Positions 27,289 to 36,760 of a stretch of 64,000 nucleotides of DNA are shown here, piece after piece. Where the stretch lies: the NCBI RefSeq assembly GCF_000764225.1, contig NZ_JQED01000017.1, positions 233,117 to 297,116 on the forward strand, read 5' to 3'. Made by a program: the position numbers and the translations under genes. How positions within the stretch are numbered: position 1 is the stretch's first letter; every line of letters starts with the position of its first letter. The stretch comes from Colwellia psychrerythraea (GTDB taxonomy: Bacteria; Pseudomonadota; Gammaproteobacteria; Enterobacterales; Alteromonadaceae). The notes under the pieces are model-generated. The model ran no database searches. It worked only from the letters and a program-made list of their open reading frames with translations, and had not been told where the DNA came from.

Positions 27289-29571
27289 ATGAAAATAGGG
27301 ATTATCGTTGGTACTCGCCCAGAAATAATCAAAATGGCACCCGTTATTCGTGAATGTAAAAAGCGCGGTATTGCCTATTTTATCATCCATTCTAATCAAC
27401 ATTACTCTCAAGAAATGGATAGCATCTTCTTTAAAGAATTGAAATTACCTGCACCGGATTATAATTTAGGTGTTGGCTCTGGTTTGCACAGTAATCAAAC
27501 GGGCAATATTCTTATTGAAATGGAGCCTATCTTATTACAAGAAAAACCAGATGTAGTATTAGTACAAGGCGATACGAATACCGTATTAGCTGGTGCATTA
27601 GCTGCATCCAAACTTGATATTAAAGTGGGTCACATTGAAGCAGGCTTACGTAGTTATGATCGTACTATGCCTGAAGAAACTAATCGTATTCTGACCGACC
27701 ATATGAGTGAATATTTGTTTGCCGTTGGTCCAAATCAGCATGCTATTTTGGCGAAAGAAGGTATTGATAGTGATAAAATTTTCACTGTGGGTAATACTGT
27801 ATCAGATTCATTATTTCAACATTTGGACATTTCAGCCAGCACAAGTACCATACTGTCTGATTTAGGTGTCGCTTCTGGAGAGTTCTTCCTAGTCACTGCT
27901 CACCGAGCTTCTAATGTTGATATTCCGGCAAATTTATTAGAACTGTTAGCATTATTTGATAAATTACACGCAAAGTACAGTCAAACGATTGTTTGGCCAA
28001 TTCACCCAAGAACCCAAGCTAAGCTCAAAGAGTTTGCGATTGAGTTACCTAGTTACCTGAAGCTTATTCCACCTATTGGTTACTTAGACTTTATTCAACT
28101 GCAAAAACATGCGCAGTTAATCTTAACTGACTCTGGTGGGATCCAAGAAGAGGCATGTTTATTAGGTGTTCCTTGCATTACTTTACGTGAAAATACTGAA
28201 CGTCCCGAGTCCATTGAAGTGGGCGCCAATGTACTCGTTGGTCGCGATGCAGATAAAGCCTTAGTTGCCGCAGATAGATGGCTTGCTAGTGATGCGGCTA
28301 ATTGTAACTGGGCAAACCCCTTTGGTGATGGTCATGTTGCTGAAACTATTTTAGATATCATCACTAACTCAGTGCCTAATTCTATTGATAAAGAAATCAT
28401 TGCTAAAAATGAAACCTTAAGTGTTATTGGTATGGGTTACATGGGGTTACCCATTGCAAGTTTGTTGGCTGAAGCCGGGTATAACGTAACGGGTGTCGAT
28501 TTAAATAGCGATAAAGTTGCTGCTATTAATGACGCACAATGTCCTTTTGATGAAGCAGGTTTACCTGAACTTATTACTAAAGTTGTTTCGCAAGGTTATT
28601 TAACTGCGAGTACTGAAATTCCTTCAAGTGAAACCTATTTAGTTGCTGTGCCGACACCACACAAAGATAATAGTTGTGACCGTAGTTATGTTTTTAGTGC
28701 AGTTGATGCTATCGCCAAGGTTGCACAAAGTGGTCAAACCGTGATTGTTGAGTCAACCATATCACCACAAACAAGTATTGCGGTTGCACAACGATTCGCA
28801 GATGCAGGTTTGACGATTGACGTGGTTCATTGCCCTGAGCGTGCAATTCCGGGACAAACCTTACATGAACTTGTGCACAACGATAGGATTATCGGTGCGA
28901 CAAGCGCTAATGCACAGCAGAAAGTTAAGACTATTTACCAAAGCTTTGTTAAAGGTGAAGTGTTTTTAACAGACCTGACAACTGCTGAGTGTATCAAATT
29001 AGTCGAAAATACCTCTCGTGATGTTGGTATTGCGTTCGCCAATGAGTTATCGCAAATATGTAAAGAGCTTGGCGTTGATGTCTATGAAGTTATCCGTTTA
29101 GCCAATCGTCATCCAAGAGTCAATGTATTAACACCAGGGCCAGGTGTCGGTGGGCACTGTATTCCAATTGATCCATGGTTCTTAGTTGAAAACACTAAGT
29201 CGGGAGAGTTTGTTCGTTTAGCACGTGAAATTAATGATAAACGTCCAAGTATTGTGGCAGAGCAAGCTCTATCATTGTTATCTGATAATCAAGGTAACTT
29301 GGCAGGTAAAAAAGTCGGTATTTTAGGTGTTGCATACAAGGCAAATGTCGATGACTGTCGAGAATCACCGGCAGATGCAATTCTCGATTACTTTAAGAAA
29401 GCAGGTGTTGACATTAATTACCATGACCCATTTGTGCCAAATTGGCATTGTGAAAAACAAGAGACGATCAGTGATATTGATAATTGGGCAGATGTACTTA
29501 TTTTAGTTACTGACCATGAATGCTACAGTAACTTAAAGGTTTCAAGCCTCTTGCTCAACACTAGAGCTTAA
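27289..29571 (+). CDS. Bifunctional UDP-GlcNAc 2-epimerase / UDP-ManNAc dehydrogenase (WecB-WecC fusion)
   Basis: One 760-residue chain joins two enzymes. Residues 1 to about 360 are a WecB-type epimerase (G-T-R-P-E-I-I-K-M, Q-G-D-T-N-T, H-I-E-A-G-L-R, T-D-S-G-G-I-Q-E-E). Residues from about 377 are a WecC-type dehydrogenase: Rossmann G-M-G-Y-M-G, V-P-T-P, and catalytic Cys624 in G-V-G-G-H-C-I-P-I-D-P. Together they turn UDP-GlcNAc into UDP-ManNAc and then UDP-ManNAcA, a precursor for surface polysaccharides. Fusion would channel the intermediate. In most bacteria these are two genes. AGAAGGAAG precedes the ATG and a terminator follows. Confidence 0.92.
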   Translation: MKIGIIVGTRPEIIKMAPVIRECKKRGIAYFIIHSNQHYSQEMDSIFFKELKLPAPDYNLGVGSGLHSNQTGNILIEMEPILLQEKPDVVLVQGDTNTVLAGALAASKLDIKVGHIEAGLRSYDRTMPEETNRILTDHMSEYLFAVGPNQHAILAKEGIDSDKIFTVGNTVSDSLFQHLDISASTSTILSDLGVASGEFFLVTAHRASNVDIPANLLELLALFDKLHAKYSQTIVWPIHPRTQAKLKEFAIELPSYLKLIPPIGYLDFIQLQKHAQLILTDSGGIQEEACLLGVPCITLRENTERPESIEVGANVLVGRDADKALVAADRWLASDAANCNWANPFGDGHVAETILDIITNSVPNSIDKEIIAKNETLSVIGMGYMGLPIASLLAEAGYNVTGVDLNSDKVAAINDAQCPFDEAGLPELITKVVSQGYLTASTEIPSSETYLVAVPTPHKDNSCDRSYVFSAVDAIAKVAQSGQTVIVESTISPQTSIAVAQRFADAGLTIDVVHCPERAIPGQTLHELVHNDRIIGATSANAQQKVKTIYQSFVKGEVFLTDLTTAECIKLVENTSRDVGIAFANELSQICKELGVDVYEVIRLANRHPRVNVLTPGPGVGGHCIPIDPWFLVENTKSGEFVRLAREINDKRPSIVAEQALSLLSDNQGNLAGKKVGILGVAYKANVDDCRESPADAILDYFKKAGVDINYHDPFVPNWHCEKQETISDIDNWADVLILVTDHECYSNLKVSSLLLNTRA

Positions 29572-29575
29572 CTAT

Positions 29576-29613
29576 AAACCCATTAGCTTTACTGTTAATG
29601 GGTTTTATTTTTT
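29576..29613 (+). terminator. Terminator after the WecB-WecC fusion gene
   Basis: A perfect 10-bp stem (AAACCCATTA/TAATGGGTTT) is followed by a T-rich tract. It separates the fusion gene from the first TPR lipoprotein gene. Confidence 0.8.
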
Positions 29614-29651
29614 GTTAGCTTAATAATAATAACCACAAAAGGAATTTTGAC

Positions 29652-32396
29652 ATGAAATTTGTAAATGCCTCTCTCTATTTAAGTGTCGTTCTGGCCATAT
29701 CCGCTTGTGGGGAGCAAGTCTCTGTTGAATCTCATTTAGAAAATGCGAAAAGCTACCTAAATGAAAATAAAGTTAATGAAAGTATAATCGAATTGAAAAA
29801 TGCAATTCGTGCAGATACTAAAAATGCTGAAGCACGTTTTTTACTAGGTCAAACCTATTTAAGTTTAGGTGATGGTCTTGCCGCAGTGAAAGAGTTGGAA
29901 CGAGCACAGGCATTAAAGTTTCCAGATAACAAAGTGCTTCCCTTATTGGCTCGAGCATATATCTTAACTGATAGTGATAGTGATGTAATCGACTTAAGTA
30001 TCGTTGCTAAAGAACTCGCTGCTGAGGAACGAAGTCAATATTTGGCCTATCAAACACTAGCGGCACTTCGTAGCGAACAACCAGAACTAGCAGAGCGAAG
30101 TGTTGAATTAGCGCAGTCGATTGCCCAGCAAAGCCTTTATAGTATGTTGGCTTTGGCGTATTTTCAGTTATCGGAAAATAAGTATGATGAAGTAAAAACC
30201 CTTATTTCAAGGATTTTAACGATAAACCCTAAGCAAGTAGATGCTCTGATGCTACAAGGGCAAGTTTCTATGGTGACTGAAGAGTACCAATTAGCGGTAG
30301 ATAGCTTTAAACAATTTATGGTGTTACAGCCTCGATTTGCCATGGTGCAATTATTACTCGCTAATGCACTACTTAAAGCAGGGCATGACGAGGAAGCAGA
30401 ACAGCATGCAGATGCTATTTTAGCAACAGTTAATAATCAACCCTTTGCTAACTATATTAAAGCGATGGTACGCTTCCAAGCCCAAGACTATGCCAAAGCT
30501 AGTGAGCATGCCGAAGTAGCACTATCGGCAAACTTTAATCAATTCAATTTAAAATTAGTGGCAGGTGCCAGTGCTTTTTACCTAAAAAATTGGCAGCAAA
30601 GTTATCATCACTTAAGTGCAATTATTAAGTATATGCCTAATGACCACCAAGCTCGTCGCATGCTAGCCGTTACTCAGTTAGAGTTAGGGTTAATCGATGA
30701 AATTAGTGCCACAATTGGCGATTTTGATGGTACTGATGAGGTTAACGCACAATTTTTATCCTCTTTGAGTTATAAGTTATTAGAGCTAGGCGCAACCACA
30801 GAAGCAAAGAAATTACTTACTCAAGGTGAGCAAACTCGCTCAGGAAATGCTGCCCATAATGCCCGTCAAGGCATTTTAAAGTTAATGATGAACGACCTTT
30901 CGGGCATAGAGAACTTACAAGCTGCGGTTAAGCTCAATCCAGAGCTTGTTGAAGCAGAATTAGCCATAGCATTTTCTGCATTGCAAAGAGGCGATATTCC
31001 TAAGGCTAAGGCCATTGCTGATAAATGGAAAAAACAATACCCAGACAAAGCGAGCAGTTTTAACTTATTGGCGAGTATTGCAATAAAAGAAGAAAAATAT
31101 GATGAAGCTGAGCAAGCGCTTAAGAAAAGTTTAAGCTTAGAACAGGACAATCTTTTTGCATTGATTGAACAATTGCGTATCGCTCGCATGCAAAAGAATA
31201 TTCCTGTCAGTAAAAACCGAGCTGATTACTTAATCGCTGTCGCTCCGACAAATAATAAAGTTTTAAGACAGTATTTTGGTGTTTATCAAAATGAAATGGC
31301 ACTAGAAAAACTGACAAAGGCTTATGAACTTGAAAAAACAGATATTAATAAAGCAATATTATTATCAGAAGCTATGGTGAGTCTTGGGCAATTTAAACAG
31401 GCCGAATCATTACTTGTGTCACTCGAAGATACTGAAAAGCTACCTAAGCGTTATTGGCAAATATTATTGCTTACCTACAAAAAGCAACAGAAAATCGAAA
31501 AAATACAACCTACCTTAGAAAGGTGGTTAAAAGAGAATCCTTATCATATAGAAGCTGTAGTGTTATTAACCGATTCTTATGCGAGTCAACGACATTATGA
31601 TCGCGCTTTAACAGTCATTAAAAGAGGGCTTGAAAATCATAATGACAACTTAGTTTTGCAATTAATTCAAATGCAATTATTACTAAACAGTAAGCAAATA
31701 TCTCCTGCGAAAAGTCTATATAAAGTGTTAGAAAAAAAAGATATTTACGACGCACTTAAGCAAGGCCTGCTTGGAAGAATACTACTGCTAGAAGAAAACT
31801 ATGTACAAGCACTACCTAAATTAACCGTGTTGTATCAAACTTACCCTAGCAGTCAAAATGCTATTTATTTAGCTGGAGCTCACTTGGGTAATGATGATAA
31901 CGCCAAAGCAGTACAAGTTTTAGAACATTACTTGACTGTTGAGCCTAATAATAATCGTATTGAAACTATGTTAGCGGGATTATACCTAAAAAATGATAGC
32001 AATAAGGCGATTGCTGTATACGATGACGTTGTTAAGAAGCAACCTAAGAATGTGGTTGCCCATAATAATTTAGCTTGGTTATATTTAGAACAAGATAATA
32101 TCAATAAAGCCTTAGAACATGCGAAAAAAGCATTTGAATTGGCACCACACATTGCCAATATTGTCGATACTTACGGCAAGGTATTGTTGGGCTCTGGCGA
32201 TAAACGGGCGGCCTTGACATATGCTAGTAAAGCGTCAGAAATAGCCAAAGGTAAGGATGTAGATATTCAGTTGAATTATGTTGAAGCTCTTATAGCCAAT
32301 AATCGAATAAATGAAGCTAAAGACTTATTAAGCAAAGCTAATGCCTCAACAGATGAACAAAGTAAGAAAAAGTTAGAATTACAAGCTCAGTTATAG
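29652..32396 (+). CDS. prsT: PEP-CTERM system TPR-repeat lipoprotein PrsT, copy 1
   Basis: A 914-residue lipoprotein (lipobox A-I-S-A-Cys19) made almost wholly of tetratricopeptide repeats. The opening A-K-x-Y-L-x-x-x-K-V-x-x-A/S-I-I-E-L-K-N-A-I-R and the repeated A-E-A-R-F-L-L-G motif match the PrsT family, which occurs with exosortases and is thought to be an outer-membrane scaffold for polysaccharide export or protein sorting. It has no enzyme domain. It is followed by a terminator and then a second, related copy. Which of the two copies is the main PrsT cannot be told. Confidence 0.83.
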   Translation: MKFVNASLYLSVVLAISACGEQVSVESHLENAKSYLNENKVNESIIELKNAIRADTKNAEARFLLGQTYLSLGDGLAAVKELERAQALKFPDNKVLPLLARAYILTDSDSDVIDLSIVAKELAAEERSQYLAYQTLAALRSEQPELAERSVELAQSIAQQSLYSMLALAYFQLSENKYDEVKTLISRILTINPKQVDALMLQGQVSMVTEEYQLAVDSFKQFMVLQPRFAMVQLLLANALLKAGHDEEAEQHADAILATVNNQPFANYIKAMVRFQAQDYAKASEHAEVALSANFNQFNLKLVAGASAFYLKNWQQSYHHLSAIIKYMPNDHQARRMLAVTQLELGLIDEISATIGDFDGTDEVNAQFLSSLSYKLLELGATTEAKKLLTQGEQTRSGNAAHNARQGILKLMMNDLSGIENLQAAVKLNPELVEAELAIAFSALQRGDIPKAKAIADKWKKQYPDKASSFNLLASIAIKEEKYDEAEQALKKSLSLEQDNLFALIEQLRIARMQKNIPVSKNRADYLIAVAPTNNKVLRQYFGVYQNEMALEKLTKAYELEKTDINKAILLSEAMVSLGQFKQAESLLVSLEDTEKLPKRYWQILLLTYKKQQKIEKIQPTLERWLKENPYHIEAVVLLTDSYASQRHYDRALTVIKRGLENHNDNLVLQLIQMQLLLNSKQISPAKSLYKVLEKKDIYDALKQGLLGRILLLEENYVQALPKLTVLYQTYPSSQNAIYLAGAHLGNDDNAKAVQVLEHYLTVEPNNNRIETMLAGLYLKNDSNKAIAVYDDVVKKQPKNVVAHNNLAWLYLEQDNINKALEHAKKAFELAPHIANIVDTYGKVLLGSGDKRAALTYASKASEIAKGKDVDIQLNYVEALIANNRINEAKDLLSKANASTDEQSKKKLELQAQL

Positions 32397-32420
32397 CTTT
32401 GTTTTTTATAGCCCAAAGAA

Positions 32421-32447
32421 ATGACTGCTATGGCAGTCATTTTTATT
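32421..32447 (+). terminator. Terminator between the two prsT genes
   Basis: An 8-bp stem (ATGACTGC/GCAGTCAT) with a four-base loop is followed by TTTTTATTT on the plus strand. Confidence 0.8.
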
Positions 32448-32551
32448 TGAATCAAGAGGCTTAAAGTAACTGCTATTGATTGCGTTATCTTTTTCGTAAT
32501 AGACAAAATAAACATTCTGTTATGAAGTAGGAGTACACCAAGGGATTTATC

Positions 32552-35338
32552 ATGAATAAATTATTAATCACCGCAGCTGTTGTCTTAGCATTGAGTCTTA
32601 GTGCCTGTAGCGAACAAAAGACCGCTGAGCAATTAATGGCCAGCGCACATCAACTTAGCCAACAAGGAAAGTATGCAGATGCCATTATAGACTATAAAAA
32701 TGCAATCCGATTAGTTCCTAAAAGCGCTGAAGCCCGTTTACGATTAGGTCAAGCATACCTAAATCAAGGGAATTATATTAGTGCTGAAAAAGAACTAGAT
32801 AGGTCTGTAGATCTTGAGGCAAGCTTTACACAAGCAGCAACACTGTTAGCACAGGTAAAAACTCGACTAAATAAGCATAAAGAAGTTGAACGACTCGTTG
32901 TGCTAAGTGAGGAGCTTAACGATAATGACTATCTTACTATTTTAAGCTATGCGGGTATGGCCACTCTCGCAAATGGTGATATTACTAAAGCACAAGATTA
33001 CTTTTCACAAGCCACAGCTATAGTAGCTGAAAACCCTTACAACAAACTATCGCAGGGTTATCTCTCTTATATAAATAGGGATTTTTTACAAGGAATAGAA
33101 ATTACTAAAAGCTTGTTAAGCGAGCAAAGTTCCTTCGCTGAGGCCTCTTTATTACAGGGCTTCTTATATTTTTCTCTACATAATTATCAGCAAGCAAGTG
33201 ATTCGTTTGAGCAATATCTTGACCGTTATCCGCTAGATCAATCTATCCGATTTTTCTTAGTTAATAGTTTGCTCAAAGCGGGTAAGTTTGCCCAAGCGAA
33301 TATTCTCACTGATGAGCTTCTCGTTACCTTTAAAGAATCACCACTTGCTTTACAGTACAAATCACAAATTGAGTACAATGCGGGTAACTACGCAGAAGCT
33401 CAGAGATATGCTAGCCAAGCGGTTAATTATGATGATAGTTTTGTCGTTGCTAACATGATAGCTGGTATTAGCTCTTACCAATTAGATGAATTAGAGCAGG
33501 CATACGATCATTTGATTTCTTTAGAAAGTAAATTACCTGCCAATCATCCTATCAATGCTATTTTGTTATCGATTAAAATAAAATTAGGCCATACCGATGA
33601 TATAGCTTTATCTGTAGATAAGTTAAAAAACAGTGCTAGTGATGCAGGTTTATTGCAAATCAGCAGTTTAGAGTTATTGAAAGCAGGTGATCTTGTCAGT
33701 GCGCAATCATTATTAAATAAAGCGACTCAGGTTTCACCGAACAATGCTAATTTGCAAATTAGACAGGGTGCGCTTTTATTAAGTCAAAAAGATTTATCAG
33801 GGGTTAAGTCGCTAGAAAATGCCCTTCGTATTGATGCGAGTTTACATGACACTGAATTTGCATTGGCTCGTCAATACCTTAGAAGTAATGAGGTCTCTAA
33901 GGCACAAGTGATAGCAAACAAATGGCTGAAGTCTGAAAACTATCAGGCATCTGGTAATATATTGAACGGCTTGATTGCCATGAAACTAGAAAAAGTAGAT
34001 GAAGCTGAGATGTACTTTCAAGGTGCCTTAACATTTGAGCCTAAAAGTATTAGTGCAATTTATAATCTAGCCATCGTCGCTGCATTTAATAAAGAAGTGA
34101 TGCAAGCCATTGTGGGTTTTAAAGAAGTCATTGAACTGAACCCTAATCATCATAATGCTATTCGTCGCTATACTGTGCTGCAAACAAGGCAAGGAAATAC
34201 GGCTGATGCAATTTCTTTTTTAAATGCCATATTTGAAGAAAATAAATTCAATAATAAAATTCATAAAAATTTAGCTATAGGTTTGGCACAAAATCTACGT
34301 ATAAGTAAGCAGGTGCCTGCGGCCATTGAGTTATTAGAGTCGATAAAAGTTGAAGATAACTTATCGGCTCATTATTGGTCTGTTTTAGCCAGTAGTTATA
34401 CACAAACCCGCCAGTATAATAAAGCGTTGTCTACTTATGAATTAGCTCTGAAAGAGGTGCCAAGAAGCTATATTCTTTATGTTGGTAACATCGCTACCTT
34501 AGAAGTGTTAAAGCAGTATCCACAAGCTTTAGCATTATCTAAAGTCGCAAATGAATACTTTCCTAATGATAATAATTTGATGACAACATTAGCTTATTTA
34601 GAGTTAGCCAATAATAATGTTCAAGCCACTAAGAGACAGTTGAAAGAGCTTAAAGATAAAGGGGTCTCTAATCATCTTATGACAGCTACTGCTGCAAAGG
34701 TAGCGATAAAAGAAAATGATTTTTTTGAAGCGGTAGAGCTCTATAGTGAGCTATATGAAAAAATCCCCAATGCTAATAATGCGATTAACTTAGCAAGAGC
34801 ATTGCAGTTTTCTAAACAAGGGCCTGAGGCTGAGCTCGTTTTGGAAAATTACCTGGTTAAAGAAGTAAATGATAACCGAGTGAGAATGTTACTTGCTGAG
34901 CTATATAGTATGAACAATGTAAACAATAATAAATCAGCTCAGATTATCAGCACTTATCGAACGATTGTCGACAGACAACCGGATAATCTAGCGGCTTTAA
35001 ATAACCTTGCATGGCAACAATATCAGAGCAATGATATTAAAAGTGCAAAACAAAATATTGAAAAAGCACTATCCTTGTCACCCAACAATAGAAGTATTTT
35101 AGAGAGTTATGGCGTAATTCTCGTCGCAAATAAACACTATAAAAAAGCAATTGAAGTGTTATCAGATGTTGTAGATAAAGGTTCAATTGATGTCAGTGCT
35201 AAAGTGAGTCTGGTTGAGGCATATATTGCTGTTAATCAATATGAACAAGCCAAAATGATGTTAAAGGGTTTAAGTTCCCATAGTAGTAAGTTGAACGTAA
35301 AGATAGCGAAATTAAAGCGAGAAGTTGCTCAATATTAA
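32552..35338 (+). CDS. prsT: PEP-CTERM system TPR-repeat lipoprotein PrsT, copy 2
   Basis: A 928-residue lipoprotein (lipobox L-S-A-Cys19, then S-E-Q-K-T-A-E-Q-L) with the same TPR architecture as its upstream neighbour. The first repeats (A-D-A-I-I-D-Y-K-N-A-I-R and A-E-A-R-L-R-L-G-Q-A-Y-L) are nearly the family consensus. The middle repeats have diverged from copy 1, so this is an old tandem duplication. A separate transcription unit is likely because a terminator precedes it. The PEP-CTERM substrate gene lies 195 bases downstream. Confidence 0.84.
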   Translation: MNKLLITAAVVLALSLSACSEQKTAEQLMASAHQLSQQGKYADAIIDYKNAIRLVPKSAEARLRLGQAYLNQGNYISAEKELDRSVDLEASFTQAATLLAQVKTRLNKHKEVERLVVLSEELNDNDYLTILSYAGMATLANGDITKAQDYFSQATAIVAENPYNKLSQGYLSYINRDFLQGIEITKSLLSEQSSFAEASLLQGFLYFSLHNYQQASDSFEQYLDRYPLDQSIRFFLVNSLLKAGKFAQANILTDELLVTFKESPLALQYKSQIEYNAGNYAEAQRYASQAVNYDDSFVVANMIAGISSYQLDELEQAYDHLISLESKLPANHPINAILLSIKIKLGHTDDIALSVDKLKNSASDAGLLQISSLELLKAGDLVSAQSLLNKATQVSPNNANLQIRQGALLLSQKDLSGVKSLENALRIDASLHDTEFALARQYLRSNEVSKAQVIANKWLKSENYQASGNILNGLIAMKLEKVDEAEMYFQGALTFEPKSISAIYNLAIVAAFNKEVMQAIVGFKEVIELNPNHHNAIRRYTVLQTRQGNTADAISFLNAIFEENKFNNKIHKNLAIGLAQNLRISKQVPAAIELLESIKVEDNLSAHYWSVLASSYTQTRQYNKALSTYELALKEVPRSYILYVGNIATLEVLKQYPQALALSKVANEYFPNDNNLMTTLAYLELANNNVQATKRQLKELKDKGVSNHLMTATAAKVAIKENDFFEAVELYSELYEKIPNANNAINLARALQFSKQGPEAELVLENYLVKEVNDNRVRMLLAELYSMNNVNNNKSAQIISTYRTIVDRQPDNLAALNNLAWQQYQSNDIKSAKQNIEKALSLSPNNRSILESYGVILVANKHYKKAIEVLSDVVDKGSIDVSAKVSLVEAYIAVNQYEQAKMMLKGLSSHSSKLNVKIAKLKREVAQY

Positions 35339-35533
35339 GCAACTCAGTGACAGCCTAACGATTGTCAGTAAACTTTACACTCTCCTATCTCATTATTGAA
35401 CTTTTGATGGGGTTGACTTATTACTCGTTGATTATAAAGCAAAAAAATAACCTTTTCATTCTTGGCATAATAAGTGCTTTAATATTAACAAAATATAAAA
35501 TAACAAATTTTGATTACCTAAAAAGGAAATTAT

Positions 35534-36301
35534 ATGAATTTATTAAAAACTTTTGCTACAGCTTCATTGATTGCTCTTGCAAGCATTGGCGCTAATGCTT
35601 CGCAAATTGTTTCTGGTGGTGTTACTTGGGATCCTGATTTTGATAATGGATTTACAAGCGACTTTATTTCTACTGGTGTTTTTAAACAATATTATGTTGC
35701 TGGTACTGCTCGAGGTAGTATTTCTGTAGGAGATAAGATTAGCGATTTTAACTTAGTCACTTTAGATGATACGTTAGAAGGTTATGGCTTTTTAACAACG
35801 TTTAATGGTCAGAACGCCTCTGAATACTGTGTTACTTGTGATGTGTTAAGCTTTACTTTCACAGACTTTAAACTAGATGATTTAACTGCTGTAGGTGCAC
35901 CAATCTTTACTGGTGGTAGTGCTGCTATATATGCTAACTTGGGCGGCCTTCCAACTAGTTATGCTGATGCATCAGATGATTTACTTTGGTTAGAATTAGA
36001 TGCTGTTGTTAACCCATTAGCCGGTGATGGCGCAGGCTCTACTATCGATGTAGCAGGTACTGTTGTAGGTGGTCTTAATGCAAACGCCTACTTTGATGTT
36101 GTTGGTGGCGCAGCTGCAAGCAATTTTGATACTGATGGTGAATTATTTGGTAGTGACTTAGCGTATAGTGCTACACGTAATGCTGGTCAAGATACTGGTG
36201 GCTTTATCATAAATGGTAATTCTATTCCTGAGCCTACTAGTTTAGCAATATTTGGCCTAGGTATTTTAGGTTTAGCTGGCGCAGCTCGTCGTAAAGCTTA
36301 A
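35534..36301 (+). CDS. PEP-CTERM sorting-domain protein
   Basis: A 255-residue exported protein: signal peptide ending in G-A-N-A-S near residue 23, a Gly/Asp/Thr-rich beta-type body with a single C-V-T-C motif, and a C-terminal sorting signal with P232-E-P, a hydrophobic stretch (F-G-L-G-I-L-G-L-A-G) and the basic tail A-R-R-K-A. The C-terminal tripartite signal is the substrate mark of exosortases. The gene sits directly after the prsT pair, which supports membership of this system. AAAGGAAA precedes the ATG. The protein is probably delivered to the cell surface or extracellular matrix. Confidence 0.9.
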   Translation: MNLLKTFATASLIALASIGANASQIVSGGVTWDPDFDNGFTSDFISTGVFKQYYVAGTARGSISVGDKISDFNLVTLDDTLEGYGFLTTFNGQNASEYCVTCDVLSFTFTDFKLDDLTAVGAPIFTGGSAAIYANLGGLPTSYADASDDLLWLELDAVVNPLAGDGAGSTIDVAGTVVGGLNANAYFDVVGGAAASNFDTDGELFGSDLAYSATRNAGQDTGGFIINGNSIPEPTSLAIFGLGILGLAGAARRKA

Positions 36302-36364
36302 ATTTACTGATTAGTTGAAGCTTGGCTACTAGGCGTAACTATTGATTACGCTTTAGATATAAAT

Positions 36365-36387
36365 AACCTCCTAATGGAGGTTTTTTT
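36365..36387 (+). terminator. Terminator after the PEP-CTERM protein
   Basis: A 7-bp stem (AACCTCC/GGAGGTT) with a TAAT loop is followed by seven T residues. Confidence 0.85.
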
Positions 36388-36427
36388 ATGTCTGAAAAAT
36401 GTAAAAATTGACGGTAGGAGTAGATTA

Positions 36428-36634
36428 ATATCAATTTCATTAACTTTATTCCAAACTAAGAACTATGTCAGGAGCGTTATAATAAATAAAACTTGTGCGG
36501 ATCAAGTCATTCAACATCAAACAAGTTATCGTCTTTCTGACAAGAACGCAGAATGGATACCGTTTATGACAATTGCGCTGTCCCTAAGATTATTAATTCT
36601 CGCTGAGTAGGAAATAACGTAATGGAATTGGTAT
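36428..36634. repeat. MITE-like element, second copy (207 bp, degenerate)
   Basis: The left end ATATCAATTTCATTAACT and the right end (CTCGCTGAGTAGGAAATAAC, then a short AT-rich tail ending TGGTAT) match the inverted ends of the element at 43223-43486. The inner part does not match well. It sits between a terminator and the monoheme cytochrome terminator. No transposase is present. Confidence 0.5.
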
Positions 36635-36697
36635 AAGGTTAGTATAACAAAGGGGTATTCTGCTCTTGTTCCTATTAGATTACTGATAATTTGCTAC

Positions 36698-36735
36698 AAA
36701 AAAGCCGCAGTTTAACAAAATTAAACTGCGGCTTT
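36698..36735 (-). terminator. Terminator of the monoheme cytochrome gene
   Basis: A perfect 15-bp stem (AAAGCCGCAGTTTAA and its complement) with a CAAAA loop ends in six T residues on the minus strand, 25 bases after the stop codon at 36761. Confidence 0.85.
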
Positions 36736-36760
36736 GGATAACTCTTAAAAAAGCGAAAAC

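Noticed and set aside
35362..35595. Open frame of 77 codons between prsT copy 2 and the PEP-CTERM gene
   Set aside because: It overlaps the signal peptide of the PEP-CTERM gene in another frame, has no ribosome binding site, and its residues resemble AT-rich non-coding sequence.
36374..36610. Open frame of 78 codons after the PEP-CTERM gene
   Set aside because: It begins inside the terminator and runs through the MITE-like element.
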